Source: an uncultured Collinsella sp.
GTDB lineage: Bacteria; Actinomycetota; Coriobacteriia; Coriobacteriales; Coriobacteriaceae
DNA length: 7,385 nucleotides
Direction of reading: 5' to 3'
Assembly: GCA_900550185.1 (NCBI GenBank)
Contig: URRN01000100.1
Location: 1-7,385 of the forward strand
Position numbers and translations under genes: made by a program. How positions within the stretch are numbered: the stretch's first letter is position 1; every line of letters begins with the position of its first letter. The notes beneath the pieces were generated by a model. That model was not told the DNA's origin, ran no database searches, and saw only the letters and a list, made by a program, of their open reading frames with translations. This document shows positions 1 to 5,739 of this stretch, piece after piece.

Positions 1-85
1 ACCGCAGGAAGCTTGGATACGCCTAGGCGCGGTCCAAGAAATCGTCCGCACCCCCAACAGTCCCTATTTCACCGCAACTTATTGA
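1..85 (+). CDS. Probable 3' end of a plus-strand gene, cut by the left edge
   Basis: The frame starting at base 2 is open for 27 codons and stops at TGA 83-85. It reads like an ordinary protein C-terminus (PQEAWIRLGAVQEIVRTPN followed by SPYFTATY), with G or C in about 60% of third codon positions. Frame 3 stops quickly. Frame 1 stays open but runs on as an antisense shadow of the next gene. The reading ends 5 bp before the stop codon of the convergent release-factor-like gene, a common layout for convergent genes. Too little is visible to name a family, and no terminator is seen between the two genes. An untranslated 3' flank is the alternative. Confidence 0.4.
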   Translation, partial: PQEAWIRLGAVQEIVRTPNSPYFTATY

Positions 86-90
86 GAAGA

Positions 91-471
91 TCATTCCTCC
101 CCACCCGGCTTGCGACGGTTGGCTTTTTTAATGGCGTTGAAGTGCTTGTCGTTGAGCCTGCGCTGGCGTGAGCGCTGAGGCACCTTGGTCTTTACGCGTC
201 GGCGCGGTGGACGCCCGCGACGCTCAAGCTCAGCGCGCAGCTTACGCAGGCAGCTGCTACGGTTTTGGAACTGACTGCGGCTCTCGCGCGCTGTCACGGT
301 AATCCCCGAAGGGATATGTTTCATGCGTACCGCCGAGTCCGTCGTGTTCACGCCCTGTCCGCCCGGACCCGTCGCGCGAAATACCTGCACCTCGCAATCG
401 CGCGCCAAATCCTCGACCGACATCTCGGCATAGCGCGCATACTCGCGCCATCCCATCTTGTTCTCATCCAT
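91..471 (-). CDS. Small GGQ release-factor-like peptidyl-tRNA hydrolase (ArfB/C12orf65-like)
   Basis: The 126-residue protein has the RF-1 catalytic domain. ATGPGGQGVN carries the GGQ tripeptide at residues 37-39, which in class I release factors enters the peptidyl-transferase centre and triggers hydrolysis of peptidyl-tRNA. It is followed by VRMKHIPSGITVTARESRSQ (about 48-67), typical of RF1/RF2 domain 3. No codon-recognition domain is present. Instead there is a strongly basic tail (about 86-121, with RRRVKTK, RSRQRRL and KKANRR), like the tail ArfB places in the empty mRNA channel of stalled ribosomes. Rescue of non-stop ribosomes is therefore the likely role, by inference. The start is set at 471 because AGGGGAGGT lies a few bases upstream; an ATG at 489 is in frame but would put that ribosome-binding site inside the coding region. 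The xpt terminator ends only about 20 bp upstream. Family confidence is high; the precise rescue role is moderate. Confidence 0.85.
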   Translation of the reverse strand: MDENKMGWREYARYAEMSVEDLARDCEVQVFRATGPGGQGVNTTDSAVRMKHIPSGITVTARESRSQFQNRSSCLRKLRAELERRGRPPRRRVKTKVPQRSRQRRLNDKHFNAIKKANRRKPGGEE

Positions 472-490
472 ATCAACACCTCCCCTCATA

Positions 491-528
491 CAAAAAAATG
501 TGACAAAGGGAAAGCCCCTTTGTCACAT
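491..528 (-). terminator. Rho-independent terminator of xpt
   Basis: A perfect 13-bp inverted repeat (arms 498-510 and 516-528, core TGTGACAAAGGG) has a 5-base loop. On the minus strand it is followed by a run of seven T (plus-strand A at 492-498, which overlaps the last base of the stem). It starts 27 bp past the xpt stop codon. The T-run identifies the minus strand as the terminated one. The ribosome-binding site of the next gene begins within about 10 bp of the T-run. Confidence 0.9.
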
Positions 529-555
529 CGCATACCAATCGCTTATGTCGCGCGC

Positions 556-1134
556 TTAGGCGAAGGTGATCTCGCCGGTCTCACAGTCCATATCGGCGAT
601 ACGGGCCAGGCTCTCGACGCGGAAGCCACGCTCGCGGAGCTTATCGCCACCGCCCTGGAAGCCCTTCTCCACCGCAATGCCAATACCGGACACCTCGGCA
701 CCCGCAGCCTCGCAGATCTTGATAAGACCCTCGAGCGCGCAGCCGTTGGCCAGGAAGTCGTCGATAATCAGGACCTTGTCGCCCTCGGACAGGAAGCGCT
801 TGCCAACGATGACCGGGTACTCCTTCTGCTTGGTAAAGGAATAGATGGTCGTGGCATACTGCTCGCCGTCGAGGTTGATGGACTGTGCCTTCTTGGCAAA
901 GACCACCGGGACGCCGCCAAAATGCTGGGCCGCAATGCAAGCCATACCAATACCCGAAGCCTCGATGGTCAGGATCTTGTTGATCTCGACACCCTTGAAC
1001 AGACGGGCCCACTCGGCACCCATGTGGTCGAACAGCTCAACGTCGCACTGGTGGTTGAGGAAGGCATCAACCTTAAGGACGTTACCGGCCTTTACGATGC
1101 CGTCATGGCGAATACGATCCTCAAGCTCCTGCAT
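556..1134 (-). CDS. xpt: Xanthine phosphoribosyltransferase
   Basis: Xpt makes XMP from xanthine and PRPP in the cytosol, a purine salvage step. The 192 residues match the usual length of about 190-195 and follow Bacillus subtilis Xpt closely: KVDAFLNHQ at 21-29, the TIEASGI region at 56-62, VPVVFAKK at 75-82, YSFTKQ at 98-103, the PRPP-binding loop VLIIDDFLANG at 121-131 with its two aspartates, VEKGFQ at 155-160 and RVESLARI at 172-179. The ATG at 1134 has AGAAGGGG about 7 bases upstream. The gene has its own terminator at 491-528. The adjacent transporter is a DHA2-type exporter rather than the xanthine permease pbuX often paired with xpt. No purine riboswitch is recognisable in the 160 bp upstream, only a 5-bp GC-rich hairpin (CGCGG/CCGCG) just before the ribosome-binding site. 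The assignment is secure. Confidence 0.96.
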   Translation of the reverse strand: MQELEDRIRHDGIVKAGNVLKVDAFLNHQCDVELFDHMGAEWARLFKGVEINKILTIEASGIGMACIAAQHFGGVPVVFAKKAQSINLDGEQYATTIYSFTKQKEYPVIVGKRFLSEGDKVLIIDDFLANGCALEGLIKICEAAGAEVSGIGIAVEKGFQGGGDKLRERGFRVESLARIADMDCETGEITFA

Positions 1135-1294
1135 GGCGCAACCCCTTCTCGCGGCAACGATACCGCGCGATTAATAAACGTTGTTCGATAGTCTACCACG
1201 GACCGACCCCCGACCGCCCCACAAGCCGTATCGCACCATAAAGCTGCAAGACCAGTAGACAGGCCCGATTCGTGGCAGACAGCCTCCCAACACG

Positions 1295-2599
1295 CTAATG
1301 CCGGGTGCGCGTCCTCACCAAACGTACCAATGTGAGCGCAAAGCCCACGGTAGCAACGGCCATCAGCACGTAGAATACCAAACGGAAGCCAAAGAGGAAC
1401 ACGTCCGGACGACCCGCCACATAGCTCGTGACCGTCTTGCCCATCGCCGCGCGCGTCTGTCCATACAGGATGCGCGACGCCGCATTAATACCCAGCGCTA
1501 TGCCCGCATAGCGCGCCAAGCTGCTCAAGCTGCCCGCAAAGCCAAGCGCCTCACGCGGAGCCGAACCCATATACAGCGAATTATTGGGACTCTGGAAGAT
1601 CGACGTGCCGCACGACATAAACGCGACGCAGCACACGATCATCAAGATGGAAGAGTGCTCGTCAAGCGTGCTCACCGCAAAGAGACCGCACACGTACACG
1701 CCCAGGCCAACGGCCGTGGGCGCTTCACAACCAACACGGTCGGACACCGAGCCCGAAAGCGGGCCCACAAAGGCATTCACGACCGGCATCGCCAAAAACA
1801 ACAGGCCGGAGATATCGGAGCTAAAGCCGTGAGCATCCTGAAAGTAGAACGGCAGCACAAACTCGGAGGCACCGATACCCACGAACACGATAAGCATGCA
1901 AGCCAGGTTAATCGTGAAAGCCGAGCTCGCAAAGCAGCGACGCGCCGCCTCTGTCAACGGCATAGGGCGTTCGCCAGCCTCCGGCTTCACATGCGGCAGC
2001 GTATAGAGCCCCACGATAAACGAGATTACGCCAATGGGCAGATTGATAAGGAAGATGCTCTCCCAGGGAAAGCTCGCCACCAGCACGCCGCCGAGCACGG
2101 GGCCGCACATCATGCCAAGAGCCACAAAGGTCGCCAGAATGCCCATGGCACGGCCGCGCTCACGCGCCGGAAACGACTCGGTGATGATGCCCATATTGTT
2201 GGCCATCGCGGCGGCACAGCCAATGCCCTGCACGAAACGCGCCAAGATAAGCACCTCGAGCGAAGCCGAAAGCCCGCAAAGCAACGAGCCGCCCGTAAAG
2301 ACGATTACACCAAGCTGGAACACATTCACCTTGCCGCGCACATCGCCCAAGCGGCCAAACGGCAGCATGGCGACGCACGTCGCGAGCAGATACACCGAGC
2401 TCACGAGCTGAATGCGGTCGAGACCCACCCCCAGCTCCTTTTGCATCACTGGGAGCGCCACCGTCACGATGCTCGCATCCAGACACGCCATAAAGGTCAT
2501 GACGAGCACGGTGAACAGAATCGCCCATTTATTCTTACCGTGGGTGTCGCCCTCCAGGGCAATGTGTTCGCGGCGCAGCTGCTCGGCAGTTTTCTCCAT
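1295..2599 (-). CDS. MFS transporter, DHA2 (EmrB/QacA-type) drug:proton antiporter
   Basis: This inner-membrane secondary transporter of 434 residues probably exports small hydrophobic compounds in exchange for protons. DHA2 signatures are visible: LDASIVTVALP in the first helix (40-50, with the membrane-embedded Asp41), motif A GRLGDVRGK (82-90), motif C GPVLGGVL (166-173, typical of antiporters), and FQSPNNS (335-341). By hydrophobicity I count about 12 membrane segments: six up to residue 200, a charged loop at 201-225, then six more. DHA2 members often have 14 helices, so this appears to be a shorter form, which needs a topology predictor to confirm. A charged cytoplasmic N-terminus (1-24) precedes helix 1. 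The ATG at 2599 has AAAGGA about 6 bases upstream. The leader carries a stable hairpin at 2630-2671. No clear terminator follows the stop. The substrate cannot be read from sequence; the nearby purine and sulfur genes do not define it. Confidence 0.9.
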   Translation of the reverse strand: MEKTAEQLRREHIALEGDTHGKNKWAILFTVLVMTFMACLDASIVTVALPVMQKELGVGLDRIQLVSSVYLLATCVAMLPFGRLGDVRGKVNVFQLGVIVFTGGSLLCGLSASLEVLILARFVQGIGCAAAMANNMGIITESFPARERGRAMGILATFVALGMMCGPVLGGVLVASFPWESIFLINLPIGVISFIVGLYTLPHVKPEAGERPMPLTEAARRCFASSAFTINLACMLIVFVGIGASEFVLPFYFQDAHGFSSDISGLLFLAMPVVNAFVGPLSGSVSDRVGCEAPTAVGLGVYVCGLFAVSTLDEHSSILMIVCCVAFMSCGTSIFQSPNNSLYMGSAPREALGFAGSLSSLARYAGIALGINAASRILYGQTRAAMGKTVTSYVAGRPDVFLFGFRLVFYVLMAVATVGFALTLVRLVRTRTRH

Positions 2600-2629
2600 G
2601 TATATCCTTTCTATCGTGCAACGCAGAAA

Positions 2630-2671
2630 CGGGACCCCAATCGCCTACAAACGGACACGATCGGGGTCCCG
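2630..2671 (-). terminator. Hairpin between metY and the MFS gene: terminator or attenuator
   Basis: Arms at 2630-2643 and 2658-2671 pair over 14 positions around a 14-base loop, with CGGGACCCC at the base. The one non-Watson-Crick position is A-C on the plus strand but G-U on the minus strand, which favours minus-strand RNA. It is followed on that strand by TTTCTG, a weak U-tract. It lies 69 bp past the metY stop and only 30 bp before the MFS start codon, so it could end metY transcripts or act as an attenuator in the MFS leader. Confidence 0.6.
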
Positions 2672-2740
2672 CCTACGGAATCGGAACTATGAGGACGTCG
2701 TCAGCCGAAAAGCCGTCCCACGCCTCGCACGCACGCTAGC

Positions 2741-4024
2741 CTAGCACTGCTCGAGTGCCTGCTCAAGGTCGGCAATCAAATCGGCCGTATCCTCAAGGCC
2801 GCACGACAGGCGCACCATATCGGCGGAGATGCCGCAGGCGATGAGCTCCTCGTCGTTCATCTGGCGATGGGTGGCGTTTGCCGGGTGCAGGCAGCAGGTG
2901 CGGGCATCGGCCACGTGCGTGGCAATCTGGGCGAGCTTAAGACTCTTCATAAAGGTCTCGGCCGCCGCACGACCACCGGTAAAGCCAAAGCTCACGACGC
3001 CGCAGGTACCGTTGGGCATGTACTTCTGAGCCATGTCGTAGTACTTGTCGCCCTCTAGGCCCGGATAGCTCACGAAGCGCACTTTGGGGTGGCCCTGCAG
3101 GAACTTGGCGACCGCCAGACCGTTCTCGCAATGGCGCGGCATACGCACGTGCAGGCTCTCGAGCGAGCTGTTCAGGAAGAACGCCGCCTGCGGGTTCTGC
3201 ATGGGGCCGAGGTCGCGCATGAGCTGCGCGGTAGCCTTGGTAATAAAGGCGCCCTCGCGGCCGAACTTCTCGGCATAGGTCACGCCGTGGTAGCTCTCGT
3301 CGGGCGTGGTGAGACCCGGGAACTTGTCCGCATGGGCCATCCAGTCAAACTGACCGTGATCAACGATCACGCCGCCCAGGTAGGCCGCGTGACCATCCAT
3401 GTACTTGGTGGTGGAGTGCGTAACGATGTCGGCGCCCCACTCAAAGGGACGGCACATCACGGGCGTCGGGAAGGTGTTGTCGACCATCAGCGGCACGCCG
3501 TGGTCGTGCGCGGCCTTGGCAAAGCGCTCAATATCGAGCACGGCAAGCGCGGGGTTAGCGATGGTCTCGCCAAAGACGAGCTTGGTGTTGGGCTGGAAAG
3601 CGGCCTCCAGCTCCTCATCGGTGCAGTCGGGTGCGACGAACGTGCAGGTCAGGCCCATGCGGCCCATAGTGTGAGCCAGCAGGTTGTAGGTGCCGCCGTA
3701 GATGGCAGAGCACGCAACCACGTGATCACCGGCACCGGCGACGTTAAAGATGGCGAGGAAGTTCGCAGCCATGCCCGAGCTCGTGAGCATCGCAGCGGTG
3801 CCGCCCTCCATCTCGCAGATCTTGGCAGCAACCAGATCGCACGTGGGGTTCTGCAGGCGGCTGTAGAAGTAACCGGACTCCTCCAGGTCAAACAGCTTGC
3901 CCATATGCTCGGACGTATCATACTTCCACGTGGTGGACTGGTAGATAGGCACCTGGCGCGGCTCCGCGTCACCCGGGCGGTAGCCGCCCTGAACACATGT
4001 GGTACCGATAGTCTGCTCGCTCAT
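2741..4024 (-). CDS. metY: O-acetylhomoserine aminocarboxypropyltransferase (homocysteine synthase)
   Basis: A PLP-dependent enzyme of the Cys/Met metabolism family. It is predicted to join O-acetylhomoserine and sulfide to give homocysteine for methionine synthesis in the cytosol. Its 427 residues are the normal length for MetY and longer than cystathionine gamma-synthase. Visible features are YSRLQNPT at 54-61 (phosphate-binding Tyr and Arg), SSGMAA at 82-87, the ring-stacking Tyr109 in SAIYGGTYN, VDNTF at 181-185 with Asp182 facing the PLP nitrogen, and STTKYMDGH at 204-212 with the Schiff-base Lys207. The C-terminal domain carries HPANATHRQM, matching the HPA-THSQ motif of the family. The ATG at 4024 has AAGGGAG about 6 bases upstream and a promoter at 4064-4092 that gives a short leader. 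The divergent neighbour is a C_GCAxxG_C_C protein. O-succinylhomoserine as substrate is the main alternative. Confidence 0.93.
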   Translation of the reverse strand: MSEQTIGTTCVQGGYRPGDAEPRQVPIYQSTTWKYDTSEHMGKLFDLEESGYFYSRLQNPTCDLVAAKICEMEGGTAAMLTSSGMAANFLAIFNVAGAGDHVVACSAIYGGTYNLLAHTMGRMGLTCTFVAPDCTDEELEAAFQPNTKLVFGETIANPALAVLDIERFAKAAHDHGVPLMVDNTFPTPVMCRPFEWGADIVTHSTTKYMDGHAAYLGGVIVDHGQFDWMAHADKFPGLTTPDESYHGVTYAEKFGREGAFITKATAQLMRDLGPMQNPQAAFFLNSSLESLHVRMPRHCENGLAVAKFLQGHPKVRFVSYPGLEGDKYYDMAQKYMPNGTCGVVSFGFTGGRAAAETFMKSLKLAQIATHVADARTCCLHPANATHRQMNDEELIACGISADMVRLSCGLEDTADLIADLEQALEQC

Positions 4025-4063
4025 ATCTTGCTCCCTTGCCTGGGTTTTAGTTTTATTCGGTTC

Positions 4064-4092
4064 ACGATACCGCTACCCTGCACCCCTCTCAA
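4064..4092 (-). promoter_or_regulatory. Sigma-70-type promoter for metY
   Basis: On the minus strand TTGAGA (4087-4092, 5 of 6 matches to the -35 consensus) is separated by exactly 17 bp from TATCGT (4064-4069, 4 of 6 matches to the -10 consensus). Transcription would start near 4057, leaving a leader of about 30 bases. That is too short for a SAM riboswitch or T-box, and none is recognisable. Confidence 0.55.
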
Positions 4093-4254
4093 CCCATCCC
4101 AAAGGTAGGTTATGGGACTAATTAATCAAGGGTTTTATCTCAAGCCTTGGGCATTTGCTCGATAGATAAAAATGAGGCATACATGAAGCTCTCGATGATT
4201 ACATGCACCGTCACGGGTACCATAGGCGAGTACACCGTAACCAAGGAGACAACG

Positions 4255-4701
4255 ATGAAGCAAATCGATACGGCCCAGCTCGACATCAACGCCTGTCAGG
4301 CTCAGGCTGCCGAATACCACGCCCGCGGCTTTAACTGCGCCCAGGCCGTCGCCTGCACCCTCGCGCCTGCCGTCGGACTCGACCCCCAGATCGCCTTTAC
4401 CCTCACCGAGGGCTTTGGTGCCGGCATGGGCGGCATGACCGAAACCTGCGGCGCCATCTCGGGCGCCGTGGCCATCATGGGCTTCGTGATGAGCGACGGC
4501 ATGGAAAACCCCAAGACCAAGGGCCAGACCTACAAGCTGTCGCGCGAAATCGCCAAGCGTTTTGGCGAGAAGAACACGACGACCGTCTGCGGCACGCTCA
4601 AGGGCATCGGATCGGACAAGGGTCCGCTTCGCAGCTGCCCCGGCTGCATCGACGATGCCGTCGAAATCGCCTGTGATGTACTAAAGCAGCTCGCCGAGTA
4701 A
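4255..4701 (+). CDS. C_GCAxxG_C_C family putative redox protein
   Basis: The 148-residue cytosolic protein has the spaced cysteine pattern of the C_GCAxxG_C_C family, found mainly in anaerobes and thought to be redox-active or metal-binding; the reaction is not established. Visible features are GFNCAQAV (Cys28), the glycine-rich FGAGMGG (54-60), TCGAISGA (Cys65), VCGTLKG (Cys112) and SCPGC (Cys128, Cys131), plus Cys14, Cys34 and Cys140. There is no signal peptide or membrane segment. The ATG at 4255 is preferred because AAGGAG sits 6-7 bases upstream and it gives the normal family length. The frame stays open upstream to ATGs at 4183 and 4147. The one at 4183 also has a GAGG nearby and would add 24 residues without family resemblance. 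The gene is divergent from metY, with an AT-rich patch around 4118-4140 between them, and no convincing promoter was found. Confidence 0.85.
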   Translation: MKQIDTAQLDINACQAQAAEYHARGFNCAQAVACTLAPAVGLDPQIAFTLTEGFGAGMGGMTETCGAISGAVAIMGFVMSDGMENPKTKGQTYKLSREIAKRFGEKNTTTVCGTLKGIGSDKGPLRSCPGCIDDAVEIACDVLKQLAE

Positions 4702-4713
4702 ACGGCAGCACAG

Positions 4714-4765
4714 AAAAACGACGGCCGGCGCGCTTGGGATCCGTCCAAAAGCACGCCGGCCGTCG
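4714..4765 (-). terminator. Rho-independent terminator of yigZ, possibly shared by the convergent gene
   Basis: A 12-bp perfect stem (4719-4730 with 4754-4765, CGACGGCCGGCG and complement) extends by one mismatch position and four further pairs (GCTT/AAGC). The mismatch is C-A on the plus strand and G-U on the minus strand. On the minus strand it starts 3 bp past the yigZ stop and is followed by five T (4714-4718). On the plus strand it lies 17 bp past the stop of the C_GCAxxG_C_C gene but has no T-run, so it may stop that transcript less efficiently. Confidence 0.88.
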
Positions 4766-4768
4766 CCG

Positions 4769-5404
4769 TTAGAACTCGGCAAATACGGGAGCACCGACCT
4801 CGATCTCCTCGCGCCCCGCCATAAGCTCGCGCATCCTGGCGCAAAAAGACTCCTGCTCCCCCGCCTTAAACACCAAGTGAAGTGTCACGGCATCCGCGTA
4901 ATCGGTATCCGAAACCTTGGCACCCGAATCCTGCGCCAAGCGAAGCACCTGCTCATACTGCGGATAGGCCACATGCACGTCAACAGGCACGACGCTCGTC
5001 ATCTCGACGATCTGCCCGGCCTCCCGAGCCGCGGCCACCGCCGCTTGCGTCGCCGCGGTATAGGCGCGTACCAAGCCACCAGGCCCCAACAGCGTGCCAC
5101 CAAAATAGCGCGTCACTACGCAGCAAACATTTTTGAGCCCCGCGCCGCGCAACACCTCGAGCGTCGGCATACCGCTCGTGCGGCTCGGCTCACCGTCATC
5201 GCTTTGACGCTCGCGTCCATCGACCAAAATCCACGCGGGAACATTGTGTCGAGCGTCGTAATGACGTTTGCGAACGGTCTCGATAAAGGCATTCGCCTCA
5301 TCCTCGGACTCAATATGGACCAGCTGGGCAATAAACCGGCTCTTGCGGTCCACAAATTCGCCCGAAACCTCAATATTCGATTGCAGAGTAAAATAGCTGT
5401 CCAA
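4769..5404 (-). CDS. yigZ: YigZ/IMPACT family protein, TTG start
   Basis: The 211-residue protein belongs to the UPF0029/IMPACT family, with an N-terminal YigZ domain (about 1-125) and a C-terminal DUF1949-type ferredoxin-like domain (about 138-205). Diagnostic motifs are KSRFIA at 21-26, DARHN at 50-54, SDDGEPSRTSGMP at 68-80, VVTRYFGG at 96-103 and LLGPGGLVRAY at 105-115. The biochemical role is uncertain in bacteria; a link to translation is inferred from eukaryotic IMPACT, a regulator of the Gcn2 pathway. The start must be TTG. An in-frame TGA lies two codons upstream of tandem TTG codons at 5407 and 5404, and GAGGGG is well spaced only for the one at 5404. A weak -10 element lies at 5445-5450, and the terminator overlaps the region just past the stop. 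The Arg in SRTSG replaces a glycine I would expect in this motif. Confidence 0.92.
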   Translation of the reverse strand: MDSYFTLQSNIEVSGEFVDRKSRFIAQLVHIESEDEANAFIETVRKRHYDARHNVPAWILVDGRERQSDDGEPSRTSGMPTLEVLRGAGLKNVCCVVTRYFGGTLLGPGGLVRAYTAATQAAVAAAREAGQIVEMTSVVPVDVHVAYPQYEQVLRLAQDSGAKVSDTDYADAVTLHLVFKAGEQESFCARMRELMAGREEIEVGAPVFAEF

Positions 5405-5444
5405 CAAAGCCCCTCAACAACAAGCAAAGCAACAAACAGCCTCA

Positions 5445-5450
5445 ATAATA
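5445..5450 (-). promoter_or_regulatory. Possible -10 box for yigZ
   Basis: TATTAT on the minus strand matches the -10 consensus at 5 of 6 positions and would give a leader of about 30-35 bases before the TTG start. No good -35 hexamer is found 16-18 bp upstream, so the call is weak. Confidence 0.3.
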
Positions 5451-5519
5451 CGGCAGAAACCGTACCGTTGCCCTCGCCAACAAGAACGGAAACGCCAATG
5501 ATGCCGTCGCCAACAGCGA

Positions 5520-5617
5520 GACGGCGTCAGCTGAGTCGATTTGGCCCGAAAGAGGAGGGAGCACGCCTTATGGCGGCGACCGACGAATGAGCGCCAAATC
5601 GGCCAGCTGACGCCGTC
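5520..5617. repeat. Structured palindromic element, copy 1 of a tandem pair
   Basis: The 98-bp element folds as a three-tier hairpin. The outer stem is 14 bp and perfect (5520-5533 with 5604-5617, GACGGCGTCAGCTG and complement). The middle stem is 9 bp (5537-5545 with 5593-5601, CGATTTGGC and complement). The apical stem (5561-5567 with 5572-5577) has one bulged A and a TTAT loop. The internal loop between middle and apical stems is purine-rich on the plus strand and starts GAAAGAGGAGGG. It is preceded by AACAGCGA, related to the linker before copy 2. No T-run follows on either strand, so it is not an ordinary terminator. No ORF of substance runs through it. It could be a structured RNA, part of the yigZ leader or rnpB trailer, or a palindromic intergenic DNA repeat. 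Confidence 0.8.
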
Positions 5618-5625
5618 GAAAGCGA

Positions 5626-5724
5626 GAACCCGTCAGCGCGAGCAAGGTGCCTTGAAAGACGAGGGCATTGACCTTATGGTCATGCCCGAAGGCTTGAAAG
5701 GCAGATTGCCGCGCTGACGGGTTC
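5626..5724. repeat. Structured palindromic element, copy 2 of a tandem pair
   Basis: The 99-bp element aligns end to end with copy 1 and keeps the same architecture. The outer stem is 15 bp and perfect (5626-5640 with 5710-5724, GAACCCGTCAGCGCG and complement). The middle stem is 10 positions with a 2x2 internal loop (5642-5651 with 5700-5709). The apical stem (5663-5673 with 5678-5687) has one bulged T at the position matching the bulge of copy 1, closed by the same TTAT loop. The blocks CGTCAGC, GAAAGA-GAGGG, CCTTATGG and GCTGACG are identical in both copies. An 8-bp linker GAAAGCGA (5618-5625) separates the copies. The element ends 15 bp from the mature 3' end of rnpB. Confidence 0.8.
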
Positions 5725-5739
5725 GCAGCGTCAACAAAG

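Noticed and set aside
265..1191. Long plus-strand open frame of 308 codons over the release-factor-like and xpt genes
   Set aside because: It is antisense to two confidently identified genes and has no family resemblance; long antisense frames are expected in GC-rich coding DNA. The same applies to the plus-strand frames at 1298-2692 and 3089-4108.
1135..1294. Purine riboswitch upstream of xpt
   Set aside because: The xpt gene is often riboswitch-controlled, but I could not find the conserved core or its paired loops in the minus-strand leader, only a short GC hairpin.
4025..4060. SAM riboswitch or T-box in the metY leader
   Set aside because: The predicted leader is only about 30 bases and no hallmark sequences are present.
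4877..5590. Plus-strand open frame of 237 codons across yigZ and into the repeats
   Set aside because: It is the shadow of yigZ, with basic, low-complexity composition, and it ends inside the palindromic element.
5554..5720. Tiny open frames inside the tandem elements, each with a GAGG-like site and an ATG in the TTATGG loop
   Set aside because: The ATG arises from the conserved loop and closing pairs, the encoded peptides are unrelated (6 and about 14 residues), and spacing is poor.
5520..5724. Hammerhead or glycine-type tandem riboswitch
   Set aside because: GAAA and tandem architecture suggested these, but the hammerhead CTGANGA core and the glycine riboswitch core are both absent.
5520..5724. 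CRISPR array
   Set aside because: There are only two copies, they are about 100 bp and palindromic throughout, the linker is 8 bp, and no cas genes are nearby.
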